Shown piece after piece: positions 48,579-57,500 of a stretch of 57,500 nt of DNA (positions within the stretch are counted from its first letter, which is position 1; each line of letters begins with the position of its first letter). Under the pieces are notes generated by a model. The model was not told where the DNA came from. It saw nothing but the letters and a program-made list of their open reading frames with translations, and did not search any database. A program made the position numbers and the translations under genes. Source of the stretch: Jeotgalibacillus malaysiensis (lineage in GTDB: Bacteria; Bacillota; Bacilli; Bacillales; Jeotgalibacillaceae); the NCBI GenBank assembly GCA_000818095.1, contig CP009416.1, positions 42,501 to 100,000 of the forward strand, written 5' to 3'.

Positions 48579-49502
48579 ATGGTACGCATTGCAAATAACA
48601 TTTCTGAATTGGTAGGTCAGACGCCGATTGTTAAATTAAATCGACTGACAGATGAAAACTCAGCTGAGGTCTATCTGAAGCTTGAGTATATGAACCCTGG
48701 CAGCAGTGTAAAGGATCGTATTGCACTTTCGATGATTGAAGCTGCTGAGCGTGATGGCAACCTGAAAGAAGGCGACACGATTATTGAGCCGACGAGCGGA
48801 AACACAGGGATTGGCCTTGCGATGATCGCTGCAGCAAAAGGCTACCGCTCTGTTCTTGTGATGCCTGAGACAATGAGTATGGAAAGAAGAAACCTGCTGC
48901 GCGCGTATGGTGCAGAGCTTGTGCTGACACCTGGTCCGGACGGAATGAAGGGTGCGATTAAAAAAGCTGAAGAGCTTGCAGCGGAAAAAGGATACTTTAT
49001 GCCTCAGCAGTTCAAAAATGAAGCAAACCCTGAAATCCACCGCCGCACAACAGGTAAAGAAATCGTTGAACAGATGGAACAGCTGGATGCTTTCATTTCA
49101 GGTATTGGTACTGGTGGAACAATCACTGGTGCAGGTCAGGTGCTGAAGGATCATTATAAAGACGTGAAGATCTATGCGGTTGAGCCTGCAGATTCACCGA
49201 TTTTATCAGGCGGAAATCCCGGCCCCCACAAAATTCAGGGAATCGGCGCAGGGTTTATTCCTGACATTCTCGATACAAAAATTTATGATGAAGTCATTCA
49301 GGTAACCAATGACCAGTCATTTGAAACGGCAAGAAGAGCGGCGAGAGAAGAAGGTATTCTCGGCGGGATTTCATCCGGTGCAGCCATTTATGCGGCACTT
49401 GAAGTCGCGAAGAAAATGGGTAAAGGTAAAAAAGTGCTTGCTGTCATTCCAAGTAACGGCGAACGCTATCTGAGCACACCGCTTTATCAGTTTGAAGATT
49501 AA
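48579..49502 (+). CDS. cysK: Cysteine synthase A (O-acetylserine thiol-lyase)
   Basis: 307-residue PLP enzyme making cysteine from O-acetylserine and sulfide. PLP lysine in [13 protein letters not shown] (about residue 44), [12 protein letters not shown] phosphate loop, [10 protein letters not shown] and [13 protein letters not shown] are intact. ATG 48579 is chosen with AGGAG at 48566-48570; GTG 48570 overlaps that site. No CymR site could be assigned in the 86-bp upstream gap. Confidence 0.96.
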   Translation: MVRIANNISELVGQTPIVKLNRLTDENSAEVYLKLEYMNPGSSVKDRIALSMIEAAERDGNLKEGDTIIEPTSGNTGIGLAMIAAAKGYRSVLVMPETMSMERRNLLRAYGAELVLTPGPDGMKGAIKKAEELAAEKGYFMPQQFKNEANPEIHRRTTGKEIVEQMEQLDAFISGIGTGGTITGAGQVLKDHYKDVKIYAVEPADSPILSGGNPGPHKIQGIGAGFIPDILDTKIYDEVIQVTNDQSFETARRAAREEGILGGISSGAAIYAALEVAKKMGKGKKVLAVIPSNGERYLSTPLYQFED

Positions 49503-49508
49503 TGATTG

Positions 49509-49537
49509 GGCAGTCTCCTAGCGGGGGCTGCTTTTTG
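49509..49537 (+). terminator. Terminator after cysK
   Basis: GCAGTCTCC / GGGGGCTGC stem (G-U pairs) with TAGC loop and five T residues. Confidence 0.85.
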
Positions 49538-49561
49538 TTTTGGGTTTTTTGTGATGGGAAG

Positions 49562-49682
49562 CGGTGTTCGTGGAATAGGCGGTGATGTTCGTGGAATTGC
49601 ACGTTGTGTTCGGAGAAACGAAGCGATGGTTCATAGAATAAACAGGACGGTTCTTAGAAAAACAGCCTTGGTTCTTAGAAAA
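49562..49682. repeat. Six-core array with 21-bp steps
   Basis: GnTGTTCGTGGAA-type cores (later GGTTCTTAGAA) have their GTTC at 49566, 49587, 49608, 49629, 49650 and 49671, every step exactly 21 bp. No 30-bp step is found and no core at the expected flanking slots. It fills the convergent gap between the cysK and murB terminators. Confidence 0.88.
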
Positions 49683-49733
49683 GTACCTTTTGACCTACGC
49701 CACACCCTGTCCTGACTGCGTTTCCCAAACCAC

Positions 49734-49775
49734 AAAAAAACCGGAACCCAAGCCCTAAGGACAGGTTCCGGTTCC
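49734..49775 (-). terminator. Terminator after murB
   Basis: AACCGGAACC / GGTTCCGGTT perfect stem on the minus strand with a 15-nt loop and seven T residues. Confidence 0.9.
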
Positions 49776-49783
49776 AAATCTAT

Positions 49784-50644
49784 TTAAGTCCGGCCAATCA
49801 CGCGGACTTCCTTCTCTAAATCTACCCCAAACTTTTCTTTTACCGTTTTCTGAACGTGCTTCACAAGGTTCAGATAATCCTTTGCCGTTGCATCGCCTTT
49901 ATTTACGATAAATCCGGCGTGCTTCAGTGACACCTGTGCGCCGCCGATCTGTACACCTTGCAGGTCAGATTCCTGAATCAGTTTTCCGGCAAAATGGCCC
50001 GGTGGTCGCTTGAATACGCTGCCGCATGAAGGATATTCAAGTGGCTGCTTGGATTCACGCAGGTAGGTGAGCTCATCCATTTTCGCTTTGATGACGTGCT
50101 GGTCAGCTTTTTCAAGAACGAATTCTGCTTCAAGTACGATCCAGTTCTCGTCAGGGATCGCGCTTGTACGGTAATCAAATGCCATCTTTTCAGCAGGCAG
50201 TCTTTCAACATTGCCTTCTGGCGTCAGTACAGTCACGTGCGTACATACGTCTTTGATTTCCCCGCCATAAGCGCCTGCGTTCATATAGATCGCACCACCG
50301 ACGCTTCCCGGGATGCCGCATGCAAATTCAAGGCCGCTCAGTGAATGGTCATGTGCTGCTCTTGATACTTCAATAATAGGCGCGCCTGCTTGAACAGTGA
50401 CCTTCTCAATATCAATGGTCATATTCGTCAGTGATGTGGTTAAGATGACTAATCCTTCAATGCCGCCGTCCTGGATCAAGACGTTTGATCCGTTGCCGAG
50501 CACCATCCATGGAATATTATTCTTTTTCGCAAAGGTAACGGCTTTTGTCAATTCTTCAATTGACTCAGGGATCGCAAGGTAATCTGCATTCCCGCCGATT
50601 TTTGTATACGTATAATCTTTTAAAGGTACATTCTTTTGAATCAT
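49784..50644 (-). CDS. murB: UDP-N-acetylenolpyruvoylglucosamine reductase
   Basis: 286-residue FAD enzyme of peptidoglycan precursor synthesis. YTKIGGNADYLAIP, LGNGSNVLIQDGG (FAD), EFACGIPGSVGGAIYMNAGAYGGEI, and the type II active site PSCGSVFKRPPGHFAGKLI are present. In B. subtilis murB lies in the murG-divIB region, so here it is either relocated or a second copy; it is on the opposite strand, splitting cysK from the pab operon. CAGGAGG precedes ATG. Confidence 0.94.
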   Translation of the reverse strand: MIQKNVPLKDYTYTKIGGNADYLAIPESIEELTKAVTFAKKNNIPWMVLGNGSNVLIQDGGIEGLVILTTSLTNMTIDIEKVTVQAGAPIIEVSRAAHDHSLSGLEFACGIPGSVGGAIYMNAGAYGGEIKDVCTHVTVLTPEGNVERLPAEKMAFDYRTSAIPDENWIVLEAEFVLEKADQHVIKAKMDELTYLRESKQPLEYPSCGSVFKRPPGHFAGKLIQESDLQGVQIGGAQVSLKHAGFIVNKGDATAKDYLNLVKHVQKTVKEKFGVDLEKEVRVIGRT

Positions 50645-50831
50645 GTTGTGCCTCCTGTGTAATTCTGCTTTCTGTAAGTATAGTCACAGTATGCAAGGGA
50701 CGTTCGCAATTTACATTTAATGCAGCTCATGATGTCAGCGGATCGCCGCATTCATCACAGCTTCCTTATAGTCGAGGTTACATACAAAAACTCCTCCTGC
50801 AGAAAAGAGCCTGCTAAAAGGAGCCGCTTTA

Positions 50832-50921
50832 ATGAATAAAGTATATGGAAATTCAGTGAAAACGTCAATTTTTTATGAGATATCACTGTACCACCTGATG
50901 AATTGTTTCGTGTATGATTGA
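50832..50921 (+). CDS. Possible 29-aa leader peptide upstream of pabB
   Basis: Short ORF MNKVYGNSVKTSIFYEISLY... behind AAAAGGAG at 50815-50822. CTCCT near 50793 can pair with that AGGAG over inner GCAG/CTGC arms, so initiation could be gated. Ends 31 bp before pabB. Not a known leader peptide; the composition shows no run of one amino acid. The rest of 50645-50831 holds the divergent murB upstream region and nothing else I can name. Confidence 0.3.
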   Translation: MNKVYGNSVKTSIFYEISLYHLMNCFVYD

Positions 50922-50952
50922 GACAGAGTCTGCTTACTGGGAGTGAAACTTC

Positions 50953-52359
50953 TTGAGTTCATATACAATTACTTATCAAACGATAAAAACAACTTTAGAT
51001 ACATTTTATTATACAGCACAGAAAATGGCTGCGCATGAGGAACGTCACCTGTTTTTAGAAAGTGGCAGGGGTGGGCGTTACAGCATTGCGGGTATTAAGC
51101 CATTTGCCTGGGCAAGCGGAAAGGACGATCAGCTTTCCGTTTTTGAAAATGGTGAGGAGAAAACGTTTGAAGGAGATGTGCTGAAAAGTCTGCTTGAGTG
51201 GATGGCCCCTTATCGCATGGAGCCAATTGCAGAGCTTCCTGATTTTCAGGGGGGTGCGATTGGGTATATCAGTTATGATTATGTGCGTTCTATTGAAAAG
51301 CTGCCTGAATCAACAGAGGATGACCTTGATCTGCCGGATGTCTGCTTTTTAATTTTTGATGAATGGATGGTTTTTGATCATGAGACGGGCACGCTTTATT
51401 TTATGGTGCTTCACCATTACACGGAGCCTGCGGATAAAAAGCTTGAAGCGTTCGTGCATCAGTGGAGATCGGCTGAAACGTCAGCTGCTCCTGAGCGAAA
51501 GGCGCCGCGTGAAGCATCTGATGAGATGACTGTTTCAATGGAGGAAGCGTCATTTTGCGAAGCGGCTGAATCGATTCGTCAGTATATCGCACAAGGCGAT
51601 GTATTCCAGGTGAACCTGTCCGTCCGTCAGTCCAAGCCGCTTGCAGTAGAAGCATCAGACGTTTATGAGGAAGTGCGTAAGCTGAATCCGTCACCTTATA
51701 TGTCCTACCTTCATTTGCCGGATATGCAGATCGCATCCGCTTCCCCTGAGCTTTTAGTGAAAAAAGCAGGAACTGAGCTGAGCACGAGACCAATTGCGGG
51801 GACGCGCTCACGCGGAAAGACGCCTGAAGAGGATCAATCTCTTGCAAATGAGTTGATCCATAATGATAAAGAGCGGGCTGAACACGTGATGCTTGTGGAT
51901 CTTGAGCGCAATGACCTTGGCCGGGTGAGTCAGTACGGCAGCGTTGAAGTCAATGAATTCATGGTGATTGAAAAGTATTCACACGTGATGCATATCGTCT
52001 CAAACGTCCGCGGTACACTGGACGAGCAGTACGATGAAGCAGATGTGATACGGGCGGTATTCCCGGGTGGTACAATCACAGGCGCACCGAAAGTCCGCAC
52101 GATGGAAATTATTGAAGAGCTGGAACCTGTCAGAAGAGGGCTATATACAGGGTCAATCGGCTGGATCGGTTTTAACGGAGATCTTGAATTAAATATTGTG
52201 ATCCGCACTATGCTTGTAAAAGACGGGCAGGCACACGTTCAGGCAGGGGCCGGTGTCGTGATCGATTCCATTCCGAAAAGGGAATATAAAGAATCGCTTA
52301 AAAAAGCACGCGCGCTCTGGCAGGCAAAAGACCAGGCGGAAGGAGTGACATCGCAGTGA
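50953..52359 (+). CDS. pabB: Aminodeoxychorismate synthase component I
   Basis: 468-residue chorismate-using enzyme that with PabA makes 4-amino-4-deoxychorismate for folate. Anthranilate synthase-type C-terminal domain: [76 protein letters not shown]. The N-terminal Trp-pocket domain is present. TTG 50953 follows GGGAGTG. First of the pabB-pabA-pabC-sul-folB-folK operon with 4-bp overlaps. Confidence 0.95.
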   Translation: MSSYTITYQTIKTTLDTFYYTAQKMAAHEERHLFLESGRGGRYSIAGIKPFAWASGKDDQLSVFENGEEKTFEGDVLKSLLEWMAPYRMEPIAELPDFQGGAIGYISYDYVRSIEKLPESTEDDLDLPDVCFLIFDEWMVFDHETGTLYFMVLHHYTEPADKKLEAFVHQWRSAETSAAPERKAPREASDEMTVSMEEASFCEAAESIRQYIAQGDVFQVNLSVRQSKPLAVEASDVYEEVRKLNPSPYMSYLHLPDMQIASASPELLVKKAGTELSTRPIAGTRSRGKTPEEDQSLANELIHNDKERAEHVMLVDLERNDLGRVSQYGSVEVNEFMVIEKYSHVMHIVSNVRGTLDEQYDEADVIRAVFPGGTITGAPKVRTMEIIEELEPVRRGLYTGSIGWIGFNGDLELNIVIRTMLVKDGQAHVQAGAGVVIDSIPKREYKESLKKARALWQAKDQAEGVTSQ

Positions 52360-52946
52360 TTTTAATGATTGATAACTATGATTCATTTACGTATAACCTC
52401 GTTCAGTTTCTAGGGGAGCTTGGAGAAGAGCTCATCGTCAAACGAAATGATGAGGTCACAATTGAAGAAATCAGGCAGCTGAATCCTGACTTTCTCATGA
52501 TCTCACCGGGACCATGCAGCCCGGATGAAGCGGGAATCAGCCTTGAAGCGATCCGCGCATTTGCCGGGGAAATTCCAATCTTCGGCGTATGCCTCGGTCA
52601 CCAGTCGATTGCGCAGGTGTTCGGCGGAAATGTGGTGCGCGCTACACGCCTGATGCACGGCAAGACGTCTGAGATGTACCACGACGGAAAAGGCGTCTAT
52701 AAAGACCTGCCGATGCCGTTCACTGCAACGCGTTACCACTCATTGATCGTTGAAAAGCATACGCTGCCGGATGAACTGTTGATCACTTCCTGGACCGATC
52801 AGGGAGAAATTATGGGCATCCGCCACCAGACGCTTGCTGTTGAAGGGGTACAGTTCCACCCGGAATCGATCATGACCGATCAGGGGAAAAGGCTGCTGCA
52901 AAACTTCCTGGATGCCTACCGCGTCCGTGAGGCAGAAAGCGTATGA
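52356..52946 (+). CDS. pabA: Aminodeoxychorismate/anthranilate synthase glutamine amidotransferase component
   Basis: 196-residue class I glutaminase giving ammonia to PabB and, in Bacillus, also to TrpE. Catalytic Cys in [10 protein letters not shown] (about 79), His and Glu in [13 protein letters not shown]; oxyanion [14 protein letters not shown] 52356 lies in the pabB stop (GTGA), after GGAGTGAC. Confidence 0.95.
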   Translation: MILMIDNYDSFTYNLVQFLGELGEELIVKRNDEVTIEEIRQLNPDFLMISPGPCSPDEAGISLEAIRAFAGEIPIFGVCLGHQSIAQVFGGNVVRATRLMHGKTSEMYHDGKGVYKDLPMPFTATRYHSLIVEKHTLPDELLITSWTDQGEIMGIRHQTLAVEGVQFHPESIMTDQGKRLLQNFLDAYRVREAESV

Positions 52947-53785
52947 AGCTCTGGTTAAACGGAGAGATCATGGAGGAATCAGATGCACGCATCTCACCTT
53001 TTGATCACGGTTTTTTATATGGAATGGGTGCATTTGAGACGTTTCGCACGTACGAGGGGTTTCCGTTTTTAATAGGGGATCATTTAAAGAGACTTCAGTT
53101 TGCCATGGGTGAAATGGGGATTGAGTCCGATTTGAGGATAGGCGACGTGAAGCGGGTTGTCACCGAACTGAGAGTAGCCAATGGCGGTGCAGATGGCTAC
53201 TTCCGTTTGAATGTCTCTGCGGGTGTAAGAGGGATTGGGCTCGATCCGTCCCCTTATACTGACCCGGTGGTGATGCTGCTTCAAAAGCCGCTCACTCCAC
53301 CGCCTGCAGAGCGGCATGCGCAATGGCTGAAGCTTCGCCGTAATACGCCTGAGACTGCTATCAGGCTGAAATCGCATCACTACTTTAATAATCTTGCCGC
53401 GAGAAAAGAAGTGGCGGATGTCAAAACGGAAGGGATCTTCTTAACTGAAGAAGGTGTGATTTCAGAGGGGCTCGCGTCTAATGTGTACTGGGTAAAAGAC
53501 GGTACGCTTTATACGCCTGACCTATCAACCGGTATGCTTGAAGGGATTACGAGGAAAATGGTACTTACACTGGCGCGTGCTGAAGGAATTCCTGTAAAAG
53601 AAGGACGCTTTACGCCGGAGGACACGCAAGGTGCAAGTGAATGGTTTTTATCAAACTCCATTCAGGAAATCGTCCCGATCGCGCAATTTGAAGGACGGCA
53701 TTTTCCTGCAGATGGACCGGTATGCAGTCAATTGAGATCTGCTTATCAAAATAAAACAAAGCTGCATATTGAGACAGTTGAATGA
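52943..53785 (+). CDS. pabC: Aminodeoxychorismate lyase
   Basis: 280-residue fold-IV PLP lyase releasing pyruvate to form p-aminobenzoate. PLP lysine in [17 protein letters not shown] (about 147), [15 protein letters not shown], and [14 protein letters not shown] fit PabC/branched-chain aminotransferase fold. ATG 52943 overlaps the pabA stop by 4 bp. Confidence 0.93.
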   Translation: MKLWLNGEIMEESDARISPFDHGFLYGMGAFETFRTYEGFPFLIGDHLKRLQFAMGEMGIESDLRIGDVKRVVTELRVANGGADGYFRLNVSAGVRGIGLDPSPYTDPVVMLLQKPLTPPPAERHAQWLKLRRNTPETAIRLKSHHYFNNLAARKEVADVKTEGIFLTEEGVISEGLASNVYWVKDGTLYTPDLSTGMLEGITRKMVLTLARAEGIPVKEGRFTPEDTQGASEWFLSNSIQEIVPIAQFEGRHFPADGPVCSQLRSAYQNKTKLHIETVE

Positions 53786-53795
53786 GGTGAATCAT

Positions 53796-54608
53796 ATGAA
53801 GGCGGGAGCATACACGCTGGATTTTGAGAAAAAAACATATGTGATGGGTATTTTAAATACGACGCCTGATTCGTTTTCAGACGGAGGGAAGTTCAATACA
53901 GTCGAAACAGCCGTTGCCCATGCGAAGCAAATGGCTAAAGACGGTGCTGATATTATTGATATTGGTGGTGAGTCGACAAGACCCGGGTATACACCGGTAT
54001 CCATTGAAGAAGAGATCGAACGGGTTGTACCGGTCATTGAAGCGGTGCGCCGTGAAGTGGACCTTCCGATTTCGATTGATACATTTAAAGCAAAAACAGC
54101 TGAAGCGGCTGTAAAGGCAGGGGCCCACATTATCAATGATATTTGGGGCGCAAAATATGACCCTGAAATCGCTGAAGTGGCTGCAAAACACAACGTGCCG
54201 ATTATTTTAATGCATAATCGGGAAAAGCGAGACTATGAACACTTCATTACTGATGTTGTGCAGGACCTTGAAGAGAGTATTGCGATTGCAAAATCAGCCG
54301 GTGTAACGGATCAGCAGATCATTTTAGATCCGGGTGTCGGTTTTGCCAAGTCCTTTGAACAGAATGTTGAAGCGACCAGAGAAGTAGACCGTATTGTGGC
54401 GATGGGCTACCCGGTTTTGCTTGGTACTTCACGTAAATCAATGATTGGCAATATTCTTGACCTCCCTGCAGAAGAACGGACTGAAGGCACTGGCGCAACT
54501 GTATGCTACGGCGTTCAAAAGGGCTGTCATATCGTCCGCGTTCATGATGTAAAAGAGATTGTCCGCATGACCCGTGTAATGGATGTGCTAATCGGAAAGG
54601 GTGAGTGA
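53796..54608 (+). CDS. folP: Dihydropteroate synthase
   Basis: 270-residue TIM-barrel enzyme (sul in B. subtilis) condensing p-aminobenzoate with dihydropterin pyrophosphate; sulfonamide target. VMGILNTTPDSFSDGG, IDIGGESTRPGYTPV, ISIDTFKAKTAEAAVKAGA, ILDPGVGFAKSFEQN and GTSRKSMIG are intact. ATG 53796 after TGAGGTGA; the ORF start at 53769 lies within pabC. Confidence 0.96.
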   Translation: MKAGAYTLDFEKKTYVMGILNTTPDSFSDGGKFNTVETAVAHAKQMAKDGADIIDIGGESTRPGYTPVSIEEEIERVVPVIEAVRREVDLPISIDTFKAKTAEAAVKAGAHIINDIWGAKYDPEIAEVAAKHNVPIILMHNREKRDYEHFITDVVQDLEESIAIAKSAGVTDQQIILDPGVGFAKSFEQNVEATREVDRIVAMGYPVLLGTSRKSMIGNILDLPAEERTEGTGATVCYGVQKGCHIVRVHDVKEIVRMTRVMDVLIGKGE

Positions 54609-54609
54609 A

Positions 54610-54972
54610 ATGGATAAAATCAAGGTAAATGAAATGGAGTTCTACGGCTACCACGGTGTATTTACAGAGGAAACGAAGCTTGGTCAGCGCTTTCGTGTCA
54701 ATGCAGTGCTTGAACTAGATCTCTCAAAATCAGCTGAGTCAGACAACGTGGATGATTCCATCAATTACGCGGACGTCTACAACGTTTGTAAAGAAATTGT
54801 GGAAGGCACACCGCTTAAGCTTGTAGAGGCAGTCGCTGATAGAATCGCAACGCGCATGCTAAAAGAATTCGAACTGCTCGACCGCGTGACCATTGAGGTC
54901 GTAAAGCCGGATCCGCCAATTCCAGGTCACTATAACTCGGTTGCGATTGAACTGACCCGGAGCAGAAGTTGA
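54610..54972 (+). CDS. folB: Dihydroneopterin aldolase
   Basis: 120-residue tunnelling-fold enzyme splitting dihydroneopterin. FYGYHGVFTEETKLGQRF with the active-site residues, SINYADVYNVCKEIVEG, LVEAVADRIA and the Lys in VEVVKPDPPIPGHY are present. The start ATG 54610 follows AAGGGTGAG. Confidence 0.95.
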   Translation: MDKIKVNEMEFYGYHGVFTEETKLGQRFRVNAVLELDLSKSAESDNVDDSINYADVYNVCKEIVEGTPLKLVEAVADRIATRMLKEFELLDRVTIEVVKPDPPIPGHYNSVAIELTRSRS

Positions 54973-55494
54973 ATGCATACAGCCTACCTGTCACTCGGTT
55001 CAAATATAGGTCAGTCGAAAGAAAATCTTCAGGCAGCGGTGAAACTGCTTGATGAGATTCCTTCTATAGAAGTGACAAGTGTATCTTCTATTTATGAAAC
55101 AGACCCTGTCGGCTATACCGATCAACAGGTGTTTCTGAATATTGCAGTCGCAGTGAAAACAGAGCTTACCGCTGAAAACCTGCTGAATGAAGCACAGCAG
55201 ATCGAACAGACACTTGGCCGTGAGCGGAAGATTCACTGGGGACCGCGCGTGATAGACCTTGACATTTTGCTATACAATACAGACAATATACAATCAGAAA
55301 GGCTGATCGTTCCGCATGCTTATATGCACGAACGCAGCTTTGTTCTTGTTCCATTGAACGAAATTGCCCCGGACGCTGTACACCCTTTAACAAAAAGTAC
55401 AGTCAGTGAGCTGCTTCAGCAAACCGGCAGCGAAGGCGTTCGACTATGGAAAGAAACTGTCTATCAGCGCAAAGAGAACTTTTTAGCGCTCTGA
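54973..55494 (+). CDS. folK: 2-amino-4-hydroxy-6-hydroxymethyldihydropteridine pyrophosphokinase
   Basis: 173-residue HPPK. LSLGSNIGQSKENLQAAV, SSIYETDPVGYTDQQVFLN, GRERKIHWGPRVIDLDILLYN (the two catalytic Asp) and PHAYMHERSFVLVPL are diagnostic. ATG 54973 is directly behind the folB stop. yazB and dus, next in B. subtilis, are absent. Confidence 0.96.
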   Translation: MHTAYLSLGSNIGQSKENLQAAVKLLDEIPSIEVTSVSSIYETDPVGYTDQQVFLNIAVAVKTELTAENLLNEAQQIEQTLGRERKIHWGPRVIDLDILLYNTDNIQSERLIVPHAYMHERSFVLVPLNEIAPDAVHPLTKSTVSELLQQTGSEGVRLWKETVYQRKENFLAL

Positions 55495-55497
55495 GAT

Positions 55498-55528
55498 AAA
55501 ACTGCCGTTTAATTCAGGCAGTTTTTTT
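55498..55528 (+). terminator. Terminator after folK
   Basis: AAACTGCC / GGCAGTTT stem with a 10-nt loop and seven T residues; ends the folate operon. Confidence 0.92.
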
Positions 55529-55644
55529 ATGGGGCAGGCGTTCATATAGTAAAAAAGCCTTTAGGGGTGTACGCACGTTTTATATTGTGTAAAATAGACA
55601 AGTATTCAAAAAGAACAGAGATATATTATTTGAATCATAGATAA

Positions 55645-57156
<1,512 letters not shown>

Positions 57157-57161
57157 AACCT

Positions 57162-57189
57162 AAACCGCTGCCCGGTGCAGCGGTTTTTC
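57162..57189 (+). terminator. Terminator after lysS
   Basis: AAACCGCTGC / GCAGCGGTTT perfect stem with CCGGT-type loop and five T residues. Confidence 0.93.
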
Positions 57190-57274
57190 TTATCGGTTGG
57201 CACGGCGGGAGATTCGACATTTACCGCGTTTGTATCAATCTTTAAATTAATTTTACCTTTTTAATAAAAAACTA

Positions 57275-57303
57275 TTGTCACAATGCAAAAGCCGTGATAT
57301 ATT
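57275..57303 (+). promoter_or_regulatory. rRNA operon promoter P1
   Basis: TTGTCA (57275-57280), 17-bp spacer, TATATT (57298-57303), preceded by AT-rich sequence (57241-57270) that could be an UP element. Confidence 0.75.
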
Positions 57304-57359
57304 ATTATTCGTTGCCGCGATAACAAACGGCAGCAACAAAAAATAAAGTGAAAAAGTTG

Positions 57360-57389
57360 TTGACATCATACCTGAAAAGATGATAAGAT
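57360..57389 (+). promoter_or_regulatory. rRNA operon promoter P2
   Basis: TTGACA (57360-57365), 18-bp spacer, TAAGAT (57384-57389). Confidence 0.8.
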
Positions 57390-57500
57390 AACTGAGTCGC
57401 CAAAAAAACGACACACGCTTTAAACAAGAAGTACTTGAACCTTGAAAACTAAACAACCAAACGTCAACGTTTAAGATTTTTAGTCTTTTTCGAAACAAAA
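57390..57500 (+). other. Pre-16S rRNA leader (16S gene begins beyond the window)
   Basis: Contains ACCTTGAAAACTAAACAAC near 57440-57459, the leader motif commonly found before 16S rRNA in Bacillales, followed by AT-rich sequence. The last base is still upstream of the mature 16S. Confidence 0.8.

Noticed and set aside
50700-50790. Minus-strand zinc-finger-like fragment (CDECGDPLTS)
   Set aside because: Stop codons interrupt the frame and there is no start; may be a decayed gene but not enough to call.

Overview
This window is a stretch of chromosome from a low-to-mid GC Gram-positive, endospore-lineage bacterium of the order Bacillales. It runs from the 3' part of one rRNA operon (23S, 5S) to the promoters and pre-16S leader of the next. 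Gene order is that of the Bacillus subtilis segment between two rRNA operons near the origin: csfB, yaaO, tmk, darA, holB, ricT, yabA, trmN6, yazA, rsmI, abrB, metS, tatD, yabE, rnmV, rsmA, yabG, veg, sspF, ispE, purR, ridA, spoVG, glmU, prs, ctc, pth, fin, mfd, spoVT, yabM, yabN, rqcP, yabP, yabQ, divIC, yabR, tRNAs, spoIIE, tilS, hprT, ftsH, coaX, hslO, yacD, cysK, pab/fol genes, lysS. Bacillaceae or a neighbour such as Jeotgalibacillus is my inference; the sequence alone does not name the species.

Layout: 1-2081 rRNA and terminator; 2082-4042 a repeat-rich stretch with a DUF2087 regulator, two very small membrane proteins and csfB; 4111-11093 replication, translation and signalling genes; 11412-18510 abrB (minus strand), metS, tatD, yabE, rnmV, rsmA; 18610-20407 yabG, veg, sspF; 21159-26343 ispE, purR, ridA, spoVG, glmU, prs; 27049-38493 ctc to yabR including mfd and spoVT; 38657-39359 two genes not in the B. 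subtilis order; 39749-39902 two tRNAs on the minus strand; 40095-45348 spoIIE, tilS, hprT, ftsH; 45913-49502 coaX to cysK; 49784-50644 murB on the minus strand; 50953-55494 the pab/folate operon; 55669-57156 lysS; then tandem rRNA promoters. Housekeeping genes (tRNA and rRNA modification, nucleotide and cofactor supply, cell wall precursors) are interleaved with sporulation regulators (csfB, fin, spoVT, yabG, yabP, yabQ, spoIIE, sspF). Sporulation-type promoters are visible: a Spo0A-type 22-bp-spacer promoter before spoIIE, a sigma-B promoter before ctc, a sigma-E promoter before yabP and a sigma-F/G promoter before spoVT.

The most unusual signal is not a gene. Seven intergenic regions hold degenerate repeat arrays with one architecture: eight short cores in steps of 21, 21, 21, 30, 21, 21, 21 bp (a few steps are 20 in one sub-family). 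The core sequence differs between sub-families but the spacing is kept. 21 bp is two turns of B-DNA, so the cores within each half lie on one face. All seven sit after transcription-unit ends. A related six-core, 21-bp array follows cysK and a 5 x 31 bp array follows the 5S gene. I know no described element with this spacing.

Other points: SpoIIE is a continuous ORF of only about 373 residues that keeps two or three membrane segments and the whole PP2C phosphatase domain but lacks the remaining membrane segments and the FtsZ-binding middle. Two dispersed element families (called R1 and R2 here) fill many gaps, and R1 lies directly against the sspF ribosome binding site and appears to end the tRNA transcript. 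xpaC/yaaN, yaaR, yabS/yabT and yazB/dus are missing relative to B. subtilis.
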